In this document: piece by piece, positions 34,927-43,168 of the stretch
How the letters are laid out: each line of letters starts with the position of its first letter
Position numbering within the stretch: position 1 is the first letter of the stretch
Source: Muribaculaceae bacterium
GTDB taxonomy: Bacteria; Bacteroidota; Bacteroidia; Bacteroidales; Muribaculaceae
Reading direction: 5' to 3'
DNA: 64,000 bases
NCBI GenBank assembly: GCA_017618355.1
Contig: JAFZUL010000027.1
Location: forward strand, 1 to 64,000
The notes under the pieces: generated by a model
What the model saw: the letters and a program-made list of their open reading frames with translations, nothing else
Database searches by the model: none
What the model was told of the DNA's origin: nothing
Position numbers and translations under genes: made by a program

Positions 34927-35981
34927 AAAAGTTATATATTTTGGCTGTTGGCACATTATTGCTTACAGCATGCAGTCACGATGACGAATGGGATGCAACA
35001 GGCACCTTTGAGGCCACCGAAGTGGTAGTTGCAGCAAGAGGCACAGGCGAGATAATGTCGCTGAACGTGGAGGAAGGCATGGAAGTGGATGCCGACACGC
35101 AACTTGGCTACCTCGACATGACACAGATGGAGTTCCAAAATGCGCAATTCGACGCCAACAAAGACAATCTCACGGCGACACAAGCCCAACTTGACGCCAG
35201 CAAGCAGCAGATGAGCGAGAACAAGAAACAAATCAGCTCCACACAGAGCGCAACCTCAAGCCACATCCTAAACCTCGAGAATCAAGTTGCAAGCATCAAG
35301 CAGCAAATTGCAAATCTCCAAAAGGAGAAAGCGCGATTCACTGCAATGCTAAAGGACAATGCGGCATCGCAAAAACAAGTTGATGACATTGAGTATCAAA
35401 TTCTTGTCTTGCAAAAGCAACTCACAGCCACTCAAGACCAGATAAACTCCAGCAACCAAAGCCTAAGCAATCAGAGTGACGGTTACACAGCACAAAAAGA
35501 TGGCATCGACGCACAAATGAGAGGCATTGATGCACAAAGAAGAGGTCTCGACGCGCAAAAGCGAGGCATCGACGCACAGAAATCTATCATTGAGCATCAA
35601 ATGGCAAACTCTATCATCACCTCACCGGTGAAAGGCACGATACTCTCAAAATATGCCCAGCAAGGCGAGTATGCTGTGCCTGGCAAACCTCTGTTCAAGG
35701 TTGCCAACCTGAATGACGTGTATCTGCGAGCCTACTTCACCAGCGACCAACTCGAAAGCATAAAATTAGGTCAGCAGGTGACAGTGGTTGCCGACTTTGG
35801 CGGAGGCAAGACACGCGAATACAAGGGCAGGATTGCCTGGATTTCGAGCGAGAGCGAGTTCACTCCAAAGACTATACAAACCAAAGACAGCCGCGCTAAC
35901 CTTGTGTATGCCGTAAAGATTGCTGTAGCCAATGATGGATACATAAAGCTTGGACTCTCAGGAAAAGTCAAGCTCAAATGA
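34923..35981 (+). CDS. HlyD-family efflux adaptor lipoprotein
   Basis: A 352-residue periplasmic adaptor with lipobox LLTAC (residue 17). The first lipoyl half (VVAARGTGEIMSLNVEEGME) and second half (SIITSPVKGTILSKYAQQGE) flank a long coiled-coil hairpin (~75-225). Within the hairpin there are four exact seven-residue repeats of the type GIDAQ(K/R)R, coded by 21-bp units. The C-terminal barrel (VYLRAYFTSDQLESIKLGQQ) is standard. It links the TolC channel with the inner membrane permeases, as in YhiI-type systems. The start codon overlaps the TolC stop. Confidence 0.9.
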   Translation: MKKLYILAVGTLLLTACSHDDEWDATGTFEATEVVVAARGTGEIMSLNVEEGMEVDADTQLGYLDMTQMEFQNAQFDANKDNLTATQAQLDASKQQMSENKKQISSTQSATSSHILNLENQVASIKQQIANLQKEKARFTAMLKDNAASQKQVDDIEYQILVLQKQLTATQDQINSSNQSLSNQSDGYTAQKDGIDAQMRGIDAQRRGLDAQKRGIDAQKSIIEHQMANSIITSPVKGTILSKYAQQGEYAVPGKPLFKVANLNDVYLRAYFTSDQLESIKLGQQVTVVADFGGGKTREYKGRIAWISSESEFTPKTIQTKDSRANLVYAVKIAVANDGYIKLGLSGKVKLK

Positions 35982-36026
35982 TTCTTTATTGATTATAGGC
36001 AAGTAGATTTTTATCCAAAAAATACT

Positions 36027-36947
36027 ATGACGATAGAGAAAGCAATAGAAGTTAACGGCTTGAGCAAGAGTTTCGGCACTGTGAAAGCTCTCGACAAGGT
36101 GTCGTTTGATGTGCAACGAGGCGAGACATTCGGGCTTATAGGTCCTGATGGGGCGGGGAAAACCACTTTGTTCAAGATTCTTGTCACTTTGCTCGACACC
36201 GACGAGGGCACAGCCACAGTCGACGGTCTTGACATCGGAAGGGACTACCGCGCCATTCGCGCCAGGGTGGGATATATGCCAGGCAGGTTCTCTCTATATT
36301 CCGACCTTACCATTGAGGAAAACATGGAGTTTTTCGCCAATCTGTTTGGAGTGAGTGTGGAACAGAATTACGACCTTGTGGCGCCCATCTACAGCCAGAT
36401 TGAGCCTTTCAAGAAACGCCGCGCCGGCAGACTTTCGGGAGGCATGAAGCAGAAACTAGCACTTAGCTGCGCTCTAATCCACAAACCGTCGGTGCTTTTC
36501 CTCGATGAACCCACCACAGGTGTAGATGCCGTGTCGCGAAGCGAGTTTTGGGACATGCTCCATAACCTCAAAAAGCAAGGGTTGTCAATTCTTGTCTCCA
36601 CTCCCTATATGGATGAGGCGAGCCGATGCGACCGAATTGCCCTGTGCAACAGCGGCAAAATTCTCGACATCGACACACCAAGCAACATGGTCAAAAAGTT
36701 TGACGGCAACCTCTATGGCATAAAGTCGAAGGAAATGTATAGCCTGCTGAAAGCCCTTCGCGGCGACAAAACCATCATCAACAGCTATACAGCAGGTGAA
36801 TTCCACCATCTGCTTGCCGACAACGGGTTTGATGCCGAACGTCTGAAGCAAGAGCTAACAAGCAGTGGACACAAAGATGTTGAGATCAAGCCCATAGTCC
36901 CCCTCATTGAAGATGTCTTCATAAAACTCCTTAGCAATGAACGATAA
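36027..36947 (+). CDS. ABC transporter ATP-binding protein 1
   Basis: A 306-residue ATPase with Walker A GPDGAGKTTLF (~42), Q-loop region VGYMPGRFSLY, signature RLSGGMKQKL, Walker B VLFLDEPTTGVD and the switch segment STPYMDEASR, where the usual switch histidine is replaced (SILVSTPYMDE). A ~60-residue C-terminal extension (LLKALRGDKTIINSYTAGEF) is typical of drug-export ATPases. It pairs with the second ATPase and the two permeases downstream, together resembling the split domains of RbbA/YhiH plus YhhJ-type exporters. Confidence 0.92.
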   Translation: MTIEKAIEVNGLSKSFGTVKALDKVSFDVQRGETFGLIGPDGAGKTTLFKILVTLLDTDEGTATVDGLDIGRDYRAIRARVGYMPGRFSLYSDLTIEENMEFFANLFGVSVEQNYDLVAPIYSQIEPFKKRRAGRLSGGMKQKLALSCALIHKPSVLFLDEPTTGVDAVSRSEFWDMLHNLKKQGLSILVSTPYMDEASRCDRIALCNSGKILDIDTPSNMVKKFDGNLYGIKSKEMYSLLKALRGDKTIINSYTAGEFHHLLADNGFDAERLKQELTSSGHKDVEIKPIVPLIEDVFIKLLSNER

Positions 36948-37698
36948 TAAAACCACAAATATCAGCCATATCATACAGGTGAAAGACCTAACCAAGCAGT
37001 TTGGCTCTTTTACTGCCGTTGATCATATCACTTTTGACGTGAAGAGGGGTGAGATTTTCGGTTTTTTAGGTGCCAATGGTGCCGGCAAGACTACCGCCAT
37101 GCGTATGCTGTGCGGACTGAGTTTTCCCACCAGCGGCAGCGGCACGGTAGCAGGTTTTGACATCATGCGCCAGGGAGAGAAAATCAAGAGCCACATAGGC
37201 TACATGAGCCAACGGTTCGCGCTCTATGACGACCTCACAGTGATGGAGAACATGCAACTCTTCGGCGGCATCTATCGTGTCGGCAAGAAAGAGATTGACC
37301 GTCGTGCCACAGAGATGCTGCAAAAACTGAAGTTTGCCAGCGAACGCAATACCTTGGTGGGTTCATTACCTTTGGGCTGGAAGCAGAAGTTGGCTTTTGC
37401 AGTCGCCACCCTTCATCGTCCCGAGATTGTCTTCCTCGACGAACCCACGGGCGGTGTCGATCCTATTACCCGACGTCAATTTTGGGAGATGATCTATCAG
37501 GCATCTAGCGAGAACACCACTATCTTTGTCACCACCCACTATATGGATGAGGCTGAATACTGCCACCGAGTGTCAATGATGGTCGACGGACAAATCAAAG
37601 CACTCGGCACCCCCACAGAACTGAAACAACAATATAACGCATCCTCAATGGACGAAGTGTTCCGCACCCTTGCCCGAGGAGCCAAACGAGGAGATTAA
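36937..37698 (+). CDS. ABC transporter ATP-binding protein 2
   Basis: A 253-residue ATPase with Walker A GANGAGKTTAMRML, Q-loop IGYMSQRFALYDDLT, a modified signature GSLPLGWKQKLAF (LPLGW in place of LSGGQ), Walker B IVFLDEPTGGVD and switch histidine VTTHYMDE. The start overlaps the first ATPase gene by 11 bp. Since ATPase 1 has a good signature but no switch histidine, and ATPase 2 the opposite, the two likely form an asymmetric pair with one working composite site. Confidence 0.92.
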   Translation: MNDNKTTNISHIIQVKDLTKQFGSFTAVDHITFDVKRGEIFGFLGANGAGKTTAMRMLCGLSFPTSGSGTVAGFDIMRQGEKIKSHIGYMSQRFALYDDLTVMENMQLFGGIYRVGKKEIDRRATEMLQKLKFASERNTLVGSLPLGWKQKLAFAVATLHRPEIVFLDEPTGGVDPITRRQFWEMIYQASSENTTIFVTTHYMDEAEYCHRVSMMVDGQIKALGTPTELKQQYNASSMDEVFRTLARGAKRGD

Positions 37699-37708
37699 TT
37701 AATTCAAA

Positions 37709-38800
37709 ATGACCGGATTCACATCATTTGTCAAGAAAGAGACGCTGCACATCCTGCGTGACCCTCGAACGATGCTTATCGCTTTGCTCATGCCTGTGGT
37801 GCAGATTCTGCTCTTTGGCTTCGCCATCTCAACCGAAGTCAACAACATCAATGTAGCTGTAGTTGTTCCACACTGGAGTGAGAGCGTGAGGCAAAGCGTA
37901 GAAAAACTATCATCAAACCCTTACATCACCTATCAAGGAGCCATTGAACAGGGAGAGATAGACCAATATATGCGTTCGGGCAAATGCGATGCCGTGGTGG
38001 TCTTCTCCAACGACTTCGACAAGGTGCTTAGCGAGTGGAAACAGAATGGCACCGGTGAGAACGCCATGCAGTTTGTGATGGATGCCTCTAACACCAATTT
38101 AGCGCAATTGGGATCTGGCTATCTCACCAACATCCTCGCTGTTGACCAGATGTCAAGCGACATGATGCCTGAGATTCACATGCTCTTCAATCCGCAAATG
38201 AAGAGTTCCTTCAACTTCGTGCCAGGCATTATGGGAATGATTTTCATACTTATTTGCGGAATCTTAACCTCAGTGTCGATAGTGCGGGAGAAAGAGACCG
38301 GCACAATGGACGTGCTGCTGGTGTCGCCAGTGCGCCCTTTGCGCATAATCCTGGCCAAGATGATACCTTACTTCGCCCTGTCGTGCATAAACCTCACCAG
38401 CATACTATTGCTCGCGCACTACGTGCTTGAGGTTCCCATGAGCGGAAATTTGGGTGCTATTATCGTGATTTCGCTTGTATATATCGCTTTAGCACTTGCT
38501 TTGGGACTCCTTGTCTCAACAATCGCCAAAAAGCAGGTGGTGGCGCTGCTCATCTCGGCAGCCATCATGCTTATGCCCATCGTGTTTCTCTCGGGAATCA
38601 TTTTCCCGGTGGAGAATATGCCTGATGTAATTAAGCCAATATCAGCAATTATTCCTGCACGCTGGTACATCGACGCGATGCGCAAACTTATGATTCAAGG
38701 CATTGGATTTGTTGGAGTGCTCAAAGATTTCATAATACTGTGCGTGATGACAATCGCTATCATAGGCATCGCGTTAAAAAACTTCAAAGACAAAATTTGA
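37709..38800 (+). CDS. ABC-2 type permease 1
   Basis: A 363-residue inner membrane protein: an N-terminal helix (MLIALLMPVVQILLFGFAIS), a large periplasmic domain (~40-170) and five C-terminal helices (GIMGMIFILICGILTSVSIV, REKETGTMDVLLVSPVRPLR coupling segment, FALSCINLTSILLLAHYVLE, IVISLVYIALALALGLLVST, KQVVALLISAAIMLMPIVFL). This is the ABC-2/YhhJ type layout for drug exporters. It begins 10 bp after ATPase 2 and forms the membrane part with the next gene. Confidence 0.92.
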   Translation: MTGFTSFVKKETLHILRDPRTMLIALLMPVVQILLFGFAISTEVNNINVAVVVPHWSESVRQSVEKLSSNPYITYQGAIEQGEIDQYMRSGKCDAVVVFSNDFDKVLSEWKQNGTGENAMQFVMDASNTNLAQLGSGYLTNILAVDQMSSDMMPEIHMLFNPQMKSSFNFVPGIMGMIFILICGILTSVSIVREKETGTMDVLLVSPVRPLRIILAKMIPYFALSCINLTSILLLAHYVLEVPMSGNLGAIIVISLVYIALALALGLLVSTIAKKQVVALLISAAIMLMPIVFLSGIIFPVENMPDVIKPISAIIPARWYIDAMRKLMIQGIGFVGVLKDFIILCVMTIAIIGIALKNFKDKI

Positions 38801-38899
38801 ATTGCGCCTGCGACGCGTGGGCAACGAGAAACGAAAAACGTGGAACTAAAAACTATAAGACCACAAATTACAAACCATGAACTTAGAATAACCACAGCC

Positions 38900-39997
38900 A
38901 TGCTCAAAGTCTTAATAAAGAAAGAGATATTACAGTTTAGACGCAACAGCTTCCTGCCCAAACTTGTAGTGGTGTTCCCCATTATGATTATGCTGGTGCT
39001 TCCATGGGTGACAACCATGGACGTGCGTCATGTGAACGTGAGCGTGGTAGATAGCGACCATTCTCAGATTTCCAATCGCATCATTGATAAAATCAATGCC
39101 AGCGAATATCTCACCCTGCACAGCGTGACCAGCACATTTGACTTATCGATGAGCGAACTTGATAAAGGAAATGTTGATGTCATTCTGGAGATTCCTCAAG
39201 ACTACGAGAAAACGATGCTCACAGGGCACCCCAAACGCCTCAGCATCAGTGCAAACAGTGTCAATTCCAACAAAGGCAGCATAGGTGCGCAATACCTTGC
39301 ACAGACCATCAGTCACACGTTGGCAGAGCAAAGATCCATGACCTCACCAGAGAAAAGAGGGGATTTTTTCACCATTCAAAACCGCTACAATCCTACCCTG
39401 GAATACCGCAATTTCATGATTCCGGCTCTGCTCATTATACTCATGATCATCATCACGGGATTTCTACCAGCTCTAAACTTGGTGAGCGAGAAAGAAGCGG
39501 GGACCATTGAACAAATTAATGTCACACCTGTGAGCAGATTCTCGTTCACTCTTGCCAAACTCATTGTCTATTGGGCTGCAGGGCTAGTGGTAATAACTAT
39601 AGCGCTTCTTGTGGCTTGGATTGTTTACGGACTATCGGCAGTGGGCAGCCTCGCGGTAATCTATGCCGGTGCATTCCTGTTCATCATCACTATCTCAGGA
39701 TTCGGAATCATAGCCTCCAACATTTCCTCGACTATGCAGCAGGCGATCTTCTTCATGTTCTTTTTTGTGATGGTGTTCATGCTCATGAGCGGACTGCTCA
39801 CTCCCATCGAGTCAATGCCAGAGTGGGCGCAGTATATAACCTACGCGCTCCCACCTCGATACTTTGTCAGCATCATGCGTTCAGTGTTCCTGAAAGGCGC
39901 CACTTTCTACGACATGCGCTACAATTTCCTCGCCCTAACAATTTTTACTATCGTCATGAATATAGGCGCGGCGATAACCTATAAAAAACGCAGTTGA
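38900..39997 (+). CDS. ABC-2 type permease 2
   Basis: A 365-residue permease read from ATG at 38900 (MLKVLIKKEILQFRRNSFLP); an in-frame GTG at 38840 adds residues coded by a low-complexity spacer and is rejected. It has the same architecture as permease 1 (N-terminal helix, periplasmic domain, five helices; coupling segment SEKEAGTIEQINVTPVSRFS), so the pair likely forms a heterodimeric channel. The 99-bp spacer from permease 1 contains AACGAGAAACGAAAAACG, similar to a spacer in the V-ATPase operon (around 55680). It ends the efflux operon. Confidence 0.9.
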   Translation: MLKVLIKKEILQFRRNSFLPKLVVVFPIMIMLVLPWVTTMDVRHVNVSVVDSDHSQISNRIIDKINASEYLTLHSVTSTFDLSMSELDKGNVDVILEIPQDYEKTMLTGHPKRLSISANSVNSNKGSIGAQYLAQTISHTLAEQRSMTSPEKRGDFFTIQNRYNPTLEYRNFMIPALLIILMIIITGFLPALNLVSEKEAGTIEQINVTPVSRFSFTLAKLIVYWAAGLVVITIALLVAWIVYGLSAVGSLAVIYAGAFLFIITISGFGIIASNISSTMQQAIFFMFFFVMVFMLMSGLLTPIESMPEWAQYITYALPPRYFVSIMRSVFLKGATFYDMRYNFLALTIFTIVMNIGAAITYKKRS

Positions 39998-40020
39998 TAA
40001 CAGTAGGATTATGAAGAAAA

Positions 40021-40060
40021 GAGAACAAAATGAGGGCGCGCCAGAATTTTGACACACCCC
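40021..40060. repeat. Inverted partner of 32695-32745 element
   Basis: GAGAACAAAATGAGGGCGCG and the following CCAGAATTTTGACACACCCC match, with a few changes and small gaps, the reverse complement of 32695-32745. The two copies bracket the efflux operon in opposite orientation. Confidence 0.45.
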
Positions 40061-40070
40061 GAGACAAAAT

Positions 40071-40108
40071 GTAAGGACAAGGCACGCCTAGGCACGCCTT
40101 ATCCCTAC
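40071..40108. repeat. Palindromic repeat (GTAGGGA..AAGGC family)
   Basis: GTAAGGACAAGGCACGCCT is followed by its near reverse complement AGGCACGCCTTATCCCTAC, forming a ~19-bp hairpin. A shorter relative is at 49077-49100. Confidence 0.55.
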
Positions 40109-40128
40109 AATAATGCTTTGCGTGAATG

Positions 40129-41619
40129 TTATTTAATCACGACTTTCTTTCCGTTGTTGATGTAGATGCCGGGAACGCTTGGCATACCGTTGAACTTCAC
40201 GCCTTGGAGATTGTACCAGGTGTTATCAGCCTTGTCAGTAGCGATAGTCTCAATTGCATTGGGCTCAGATTCTGTAACTCTCAAAGCATAAGAAGCGGCC
40301 TTATCAAGCTGGCTAGCAAGAATCTCAAGCTTGTAAGTACCTGCATTCTCCATGCGGAAGTTTGCGCCGTCGCACAAAGTGATAGGAACTTCCATCAGGT
40401 CGCTATTGATGAGGAAGTAGCCAACGCCATTGGCATCCTCGCCACCAAGCCATGTCCAACCATCCTCAGCGGGAACAATAACCTTGAACTCAGCACCTGC
40501 CTCAAACTCTACGCCATCGGCGGTAAGAACACCGTCAACATCTTCAAATGCTACGCGGCCTCCCTCTTCGGTCTGATTCCAGTCGTTGAATGTACCAACA
40601 AGATAAGCCTCGTTAATTTCAAAGTCTTCTTCACCTATTGTCAACTCATAAGTCTTGAAGAAGTTGCCGGGGAAGTACTGATAGATGATAGCCTTGTTTT
40701 CGCTAACAACCTCAGCGTTGAGCCAGTTGCACTGGAAGCCGTTGGTAACGAAACCAGCAACCTCAGGAACAACTGCGATAGGCTCCTCGGCGTTCTTCTC
40801 GGCGATAGCCCAAGCATTGCCATAGTTAGGCAGAGTGGTGTAGATAACCAGGTCTTTGCCACCAAATGTCAATGGGAAGCAGCCGTTGGTCGCGCCCTTG
40901 TTAGGCAGAGTGAAAGTAGTGGCCACGAAGCCGTCCTCGCTCTCGTTCATTACCATGTCGATAGGCTGAGCGTTGCGGGTCCAGAGCATGTAGTGCTTGG
41001 TGCCGTCGGCAGCGATGTAGGGGTTAACTACGGTAGAGCTTGTTGGAGACAGAGCAGCGCCCTCAAGTGGGAACAGAGCGATGTGGTCGCCATCGATTTC
41101 ACCCTCAACGAAAGGAACCTTCAGGATGCCGGTAGACTTAGCGGTAACAAGCCACAGGATACCCTCTTCCATCACGTTGCCCTCGATGAAGCTGAAGAAG
41201 TCGCAACGGCCATTCTCGGCCTCGAAATCGGCGAAGATGTTGCCCTCAACATCAATTGGCGTGTTACTGCCAACCGGGAAAATCTTCATGATAACAGTGT
41301 CGGCCATGAAACTGCCGGGCCAGCTGTTGTCAACACGTGCGATGATGTTACCGGCTTCGTCGCGAGTTACTGCGGGCCAAGAAGCAGTTGCACCAGTCTC
41401 AAGAGTGCCAATCAAAGAGCCATCTTCAACGTTATAGGCATTGATTTGGCCAAGCACTTTGTCCATAACAACAAATGCGCCGTCCATGCCGAAGCCCTGA
41501 CGGTTGTTAGCTTTGTCAGTAGGCACATTGTTAGTGCTGGTTACTTCAGTGAGTGTGAACTCCTGAGCGCTCATCGTGAATGCAGCAAAAAAAGCTGCGA
41601 GAAGTAAAAATTTCTTCAT
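40129..41619 (-). CDS. Modular secreted protein, paralogue B, with T9SS-like tail
   Basis: A 496-residue secreted protein. Residues 1-335 are nearly identical to paralogue A at 26285 (same signal peptide, same FVEGEIDGDHIALFPL and GATNGCFPLTFGGKDLVIY blocks). Then the modules diverge: residues ~340-450 (AYLVGTFNDWNQ, GAEFKVIVPAEDGWTWLGG, GYFLINSDL) match the CBM-like domain of the dockerin protein at 8348, not those of paralogue A. The C-terminus (WYNLQGVKFNGMPSVPGIYI, NNGKKVVIK) is a type IX sorting-signal-like tail. It looks like a duplicated gene that swapped binding modules. The upstream 200 bp are AT-rich with no clear promoter. Confidence 0.75.
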   Translation of the reverse strand: MKKFLLLAAFFAAFTMSAQEFTLTEVTSTNNVPTDKANNRQGFGMDGAFVVMDKVLGQINAYNVEDGSLIGTLETGATASWPAVTRDEAGNIIARVDNSWPGSFMADTVIMKIFPVGSNTPIDVEGNIFADFEAENGRCDFFSFIEGNVMEEGILWLVTAKSTGILKVPFVEGEIDGDHIALFPLEGAALSPTSSTVVNPYIAADGTKHYMLWTRNAQPIDMVMNESEDGFVATTFTLPNKGATNGCFPLTFGGKDLVIYTTLPNYGNAWAIAEKNAEEPIAVVPEVAGFVTNGFQCNWLNAEVVSENKAIIYQYFPGNFFKTYELTIGEEDFEINEAYLVGTFNDWNQTEEGGRVAFEDVDGVLTADGVEFEAGAEFKVIVPAEDGWTWLGGEDANGVGYFLINSDLMEVPITLCDGANFRMENAGTYKLEILASQLDKAASYALRVTESEPNAIETIATDKADNTWYNLQGVKFNGMPSVPGIYINNGKKVVIK

Positions 41620-41822
41620 AATAGCAGAAAATTTTGGTTAGTAAATTAAGTGAATTATATAAAATAGTTTTTTCTATTTCAAAAGCTTGAAAAGCATATT
41701 ATCACTAATTTGCCATTTCAACCACCAAAATTACACAATAATTTAAAAACAGCAAACAATTTTAAAGAAAAAAACAACAAAAACCACCAAAAATAATATA
41801 AAAAAGTCTTCTCATTGGCCTT

Positions 41823-42554
41823 TTAAGGTTGTACAATATCAGGAGCAAATGGGTCCTGACTTATGCGGTCCACATAATCCCAGAAGAACTCATTAATCAT
41901 ATAAAACTCATTCTGCCCCTGCATCATCTCAAAGCGCCGCTTCATGTCAGGGTAACGCTCAAGCAAAAACAGTAGATAATTCTTATCTACCAAAAACACC
42001 GTTTTGTTCTCTAAGTCGATAACAAAATGAGCCACATCGGCAATTCCCGATGGGTATTCCAGCACACTACTGCGACCCACACCCACATAATATTGCAGAT
42101 TCTCGAAGTTGTCAATTTCAGCGCCAATATAGTCAATCTCAGTAGGGATATACTGGAAAAATGCTATTTTTTCACAGAAATACATAGGCAGATAATCGCG
42201 GAAATACTTGTTATATCCACCTTGAAGGCTGTCTTTGAGATACTTGCTATTGACCAGCCACACCGAGTCGCCTATGGCTACTGCCACACTCTGCTTCTCA
42301 ATCATCTTAGCAAGCGGCTTGCGGTCTTTCTCGGTGGGTTTGAACTTATACTGGAATGGCGAGTAGATTTCAACATTGGGGTTAATCGCCACAGTATCAC
42401 GACCTTTATAAAACACCGAGTGCCATGAGTTATACACCATGAGCGTGTCGGTGCCTTGGTCATGTTTTCGGTCGGTATAATACTGCGCATGGGCCATGCT
42501 GCTGAACAACGCCAGCAAAAGCATTATTGATAGTATTTTTAAAGTAGTTCTCAT
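41823..42554 (-). CDS. Secreted protein of unknown function
   Basis: A 243-residue protein with a signal peptide (MRTTLKILSIMLLLALFSSMAHAQ); the ATG at 42554 is preferred to a TTG three codons upstream. I do not recognise the family. The mature part is tyrosine/aspartate-rich and alpha/beta in appearance (MVYNSWHSVFYKGRDTVAIN, LAKMIEKQSVAVAIGDSVWL, LENKTVFLVDKNYLLFLLER). It has one cysteine and no obvious catalytic motif. It ends 200 bp from paralogue B, on the same strand. Confidence 0.7.
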   Translation of the reverse strand: MRTTLKILSIMLLLALFSSMAHAQYYTDRKHDQGTDTLMVYNSWHSVFYKGRDTVAINPNVEIYSPFQYKFKPTEKDRKPLAKMIEKQSVAVAIGDSVWLVNSKYLKDSLQGGYNKYFRDYLPMYFCEKIAFFQYIPTEIDYIGAEIDNFENLQYYVGVGRSSVLEYPSGIADVAHFVIDLENKTVFLVDKNYLLFLLERYPDMKRRFEMMQGQNEFYMINEFFWDYVDRISQDPFAPDIVQP

Positions 42555-42590
42555 AATAAGCAATGGTGATAAGGTGCATTATGAATTATG

Positions 42591-42641
42591 CATTAAAAAA
42601 AATGAGAACCAAATGCCGCATAAGCACTTGGTCCTCATTAT
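42591..42641 (-). terminator. Terminator of tRNA-Arg
   Basis: On the minus strand AATGAGGACCAA pairs with TTGGTTCTCATT (one G-U) and is followed by TTTTTT, directly downstream of the tRNA. Confidence 0.8.
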
Positions 42642-42645
42642 TTTG

Positions 42646-42719
42646 TGACTCCTGCAGGATTCAAACCTGCAACCTTCTGATCCGTAGTCAGATGCTCTAT
42701 TCAATTGAGCTAAGGAGCC
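42646..42719 (-). tRNA. tRNA-Arg (anticodon ACG)
   Basis: Minus-strand cloverleaf of 74 nt: acceptor GGCTCCT pairs with AGGAGTC (one G-U), anticodon stem/loop CTGACTACGGATCAG presents ACG, T arm GCAGGTTTGAATCCTGC. Discriminator base is A and no CCA is encoded. A TAACTTTG promoter and a terminator flank it. Confidence 0.93.
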
Positions 42720-42741
42720 ATCATTTTTCGTTTTGCGGTTG

Positions 42742-42749
42742 CAAAGTTA
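42742..42749 (-). promoter_or_regulatory. -7 element of tRNA-Arg
   Basis: TAACTTTG on the minus strand, 23 bp upstream of the tRNA 5' end. Confidence 0.6.
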
Positions 42750-42837
42750 AGCACTTTTTTTGACATGGCAATAATTTTTTACCACTTTTTTTAAAAAAAT
42801 TTTTCTTTACCTCCGCATCACACTATGCAGCAACAAA

Positions 42838-43041
42838 TTAAATCAACCAAGTAGCTATGGCCCAAGCAGCAAAAATTGCGAGGGCGATAACGGTAGGCAC
42901 AGCTAGCGTCTTGTAGTCAACAATGTAATAAGTGGGTTTTGGAGCGTCAATCTTCTCGGGCTTCTCCTCGGCAACGGCCAACTTGTGCTCATCGATAGGC
43001 TCAACCACTTCTTCCACTTCGTTATATAAATTAGCTTTCAT
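42838..43041 (-). CDS. Small single-helix membrane protein
   Basis: A 67-residue protein: a soluble acidic N-terminal half (NLYNEVEEVVEPIDEHKLAV, AEEKPEKIDAPKPTYYIVDY) and one C-terminal transmembrane helix (VPTVIALAIFAAWAIATWLI). The frame is credible because a canonical TAAATTTG promoter lies 33-40 bp upstream of the ATG and the helix is clear. I do not recognise a family. Its position just upstream of tRNA-Arg and divergent from cstA gives no firm hint; it may be a small regulator or assembly factor of a membrane complex. Confidence 0.6.
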   Translation of the reverse strand: MKANLYNEVEEVVEPIDEHKLAVAEEKPEKIDAPKPTYYIVDYKTLAVPTVIALAIFAAWAIATWLI

Positions 43042-43073
43042 CTCTATATTTTTCTTTGTTAGTTAATGAAGTG

Positions 43074-43081
43074 CAAATTTA
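43074..43081 (-). promoter_or_regulatory. -7 element of small membrane protein gene
   Basis: TAAATTTG on the minus strand, 33 bp upstream of the ATG at 43041. Confidence 0.6.
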
Positions 43082-43135
43082 CACAGTTTTTTTTATTATC
43101 ACACCTTTTTTGCTAAAAAAATGATTTCTTTTTAC

Positions 43136-43143
43136 TACTTTTG
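43136..43143 (+). promoter_or_regulatory. -7 element of CstA-family gene
   Basis: TACTTTTG, 26 bp before the ATG at 43169. It lies inside the longer possible frame that begins at 43121, and therefore supports the start at 43169. Confidence 0.6.
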
Positions 43144-43168
43144 CACTGCAAATAAATCAACTTACCCT

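Noticed and set aside
40126..41607. Plus-strand open frame of 493 codons
   Set aside because: It lies antisense to the secreted paralogue B, which has a signal peptide, sorting tail and a close paralogue; the plus frame is a composition shadow.
43121..43168. Longer CstA start
   Set aside because: A TAnnTTTG promoter lies inside this extension, and the family begins at the membrane helix.
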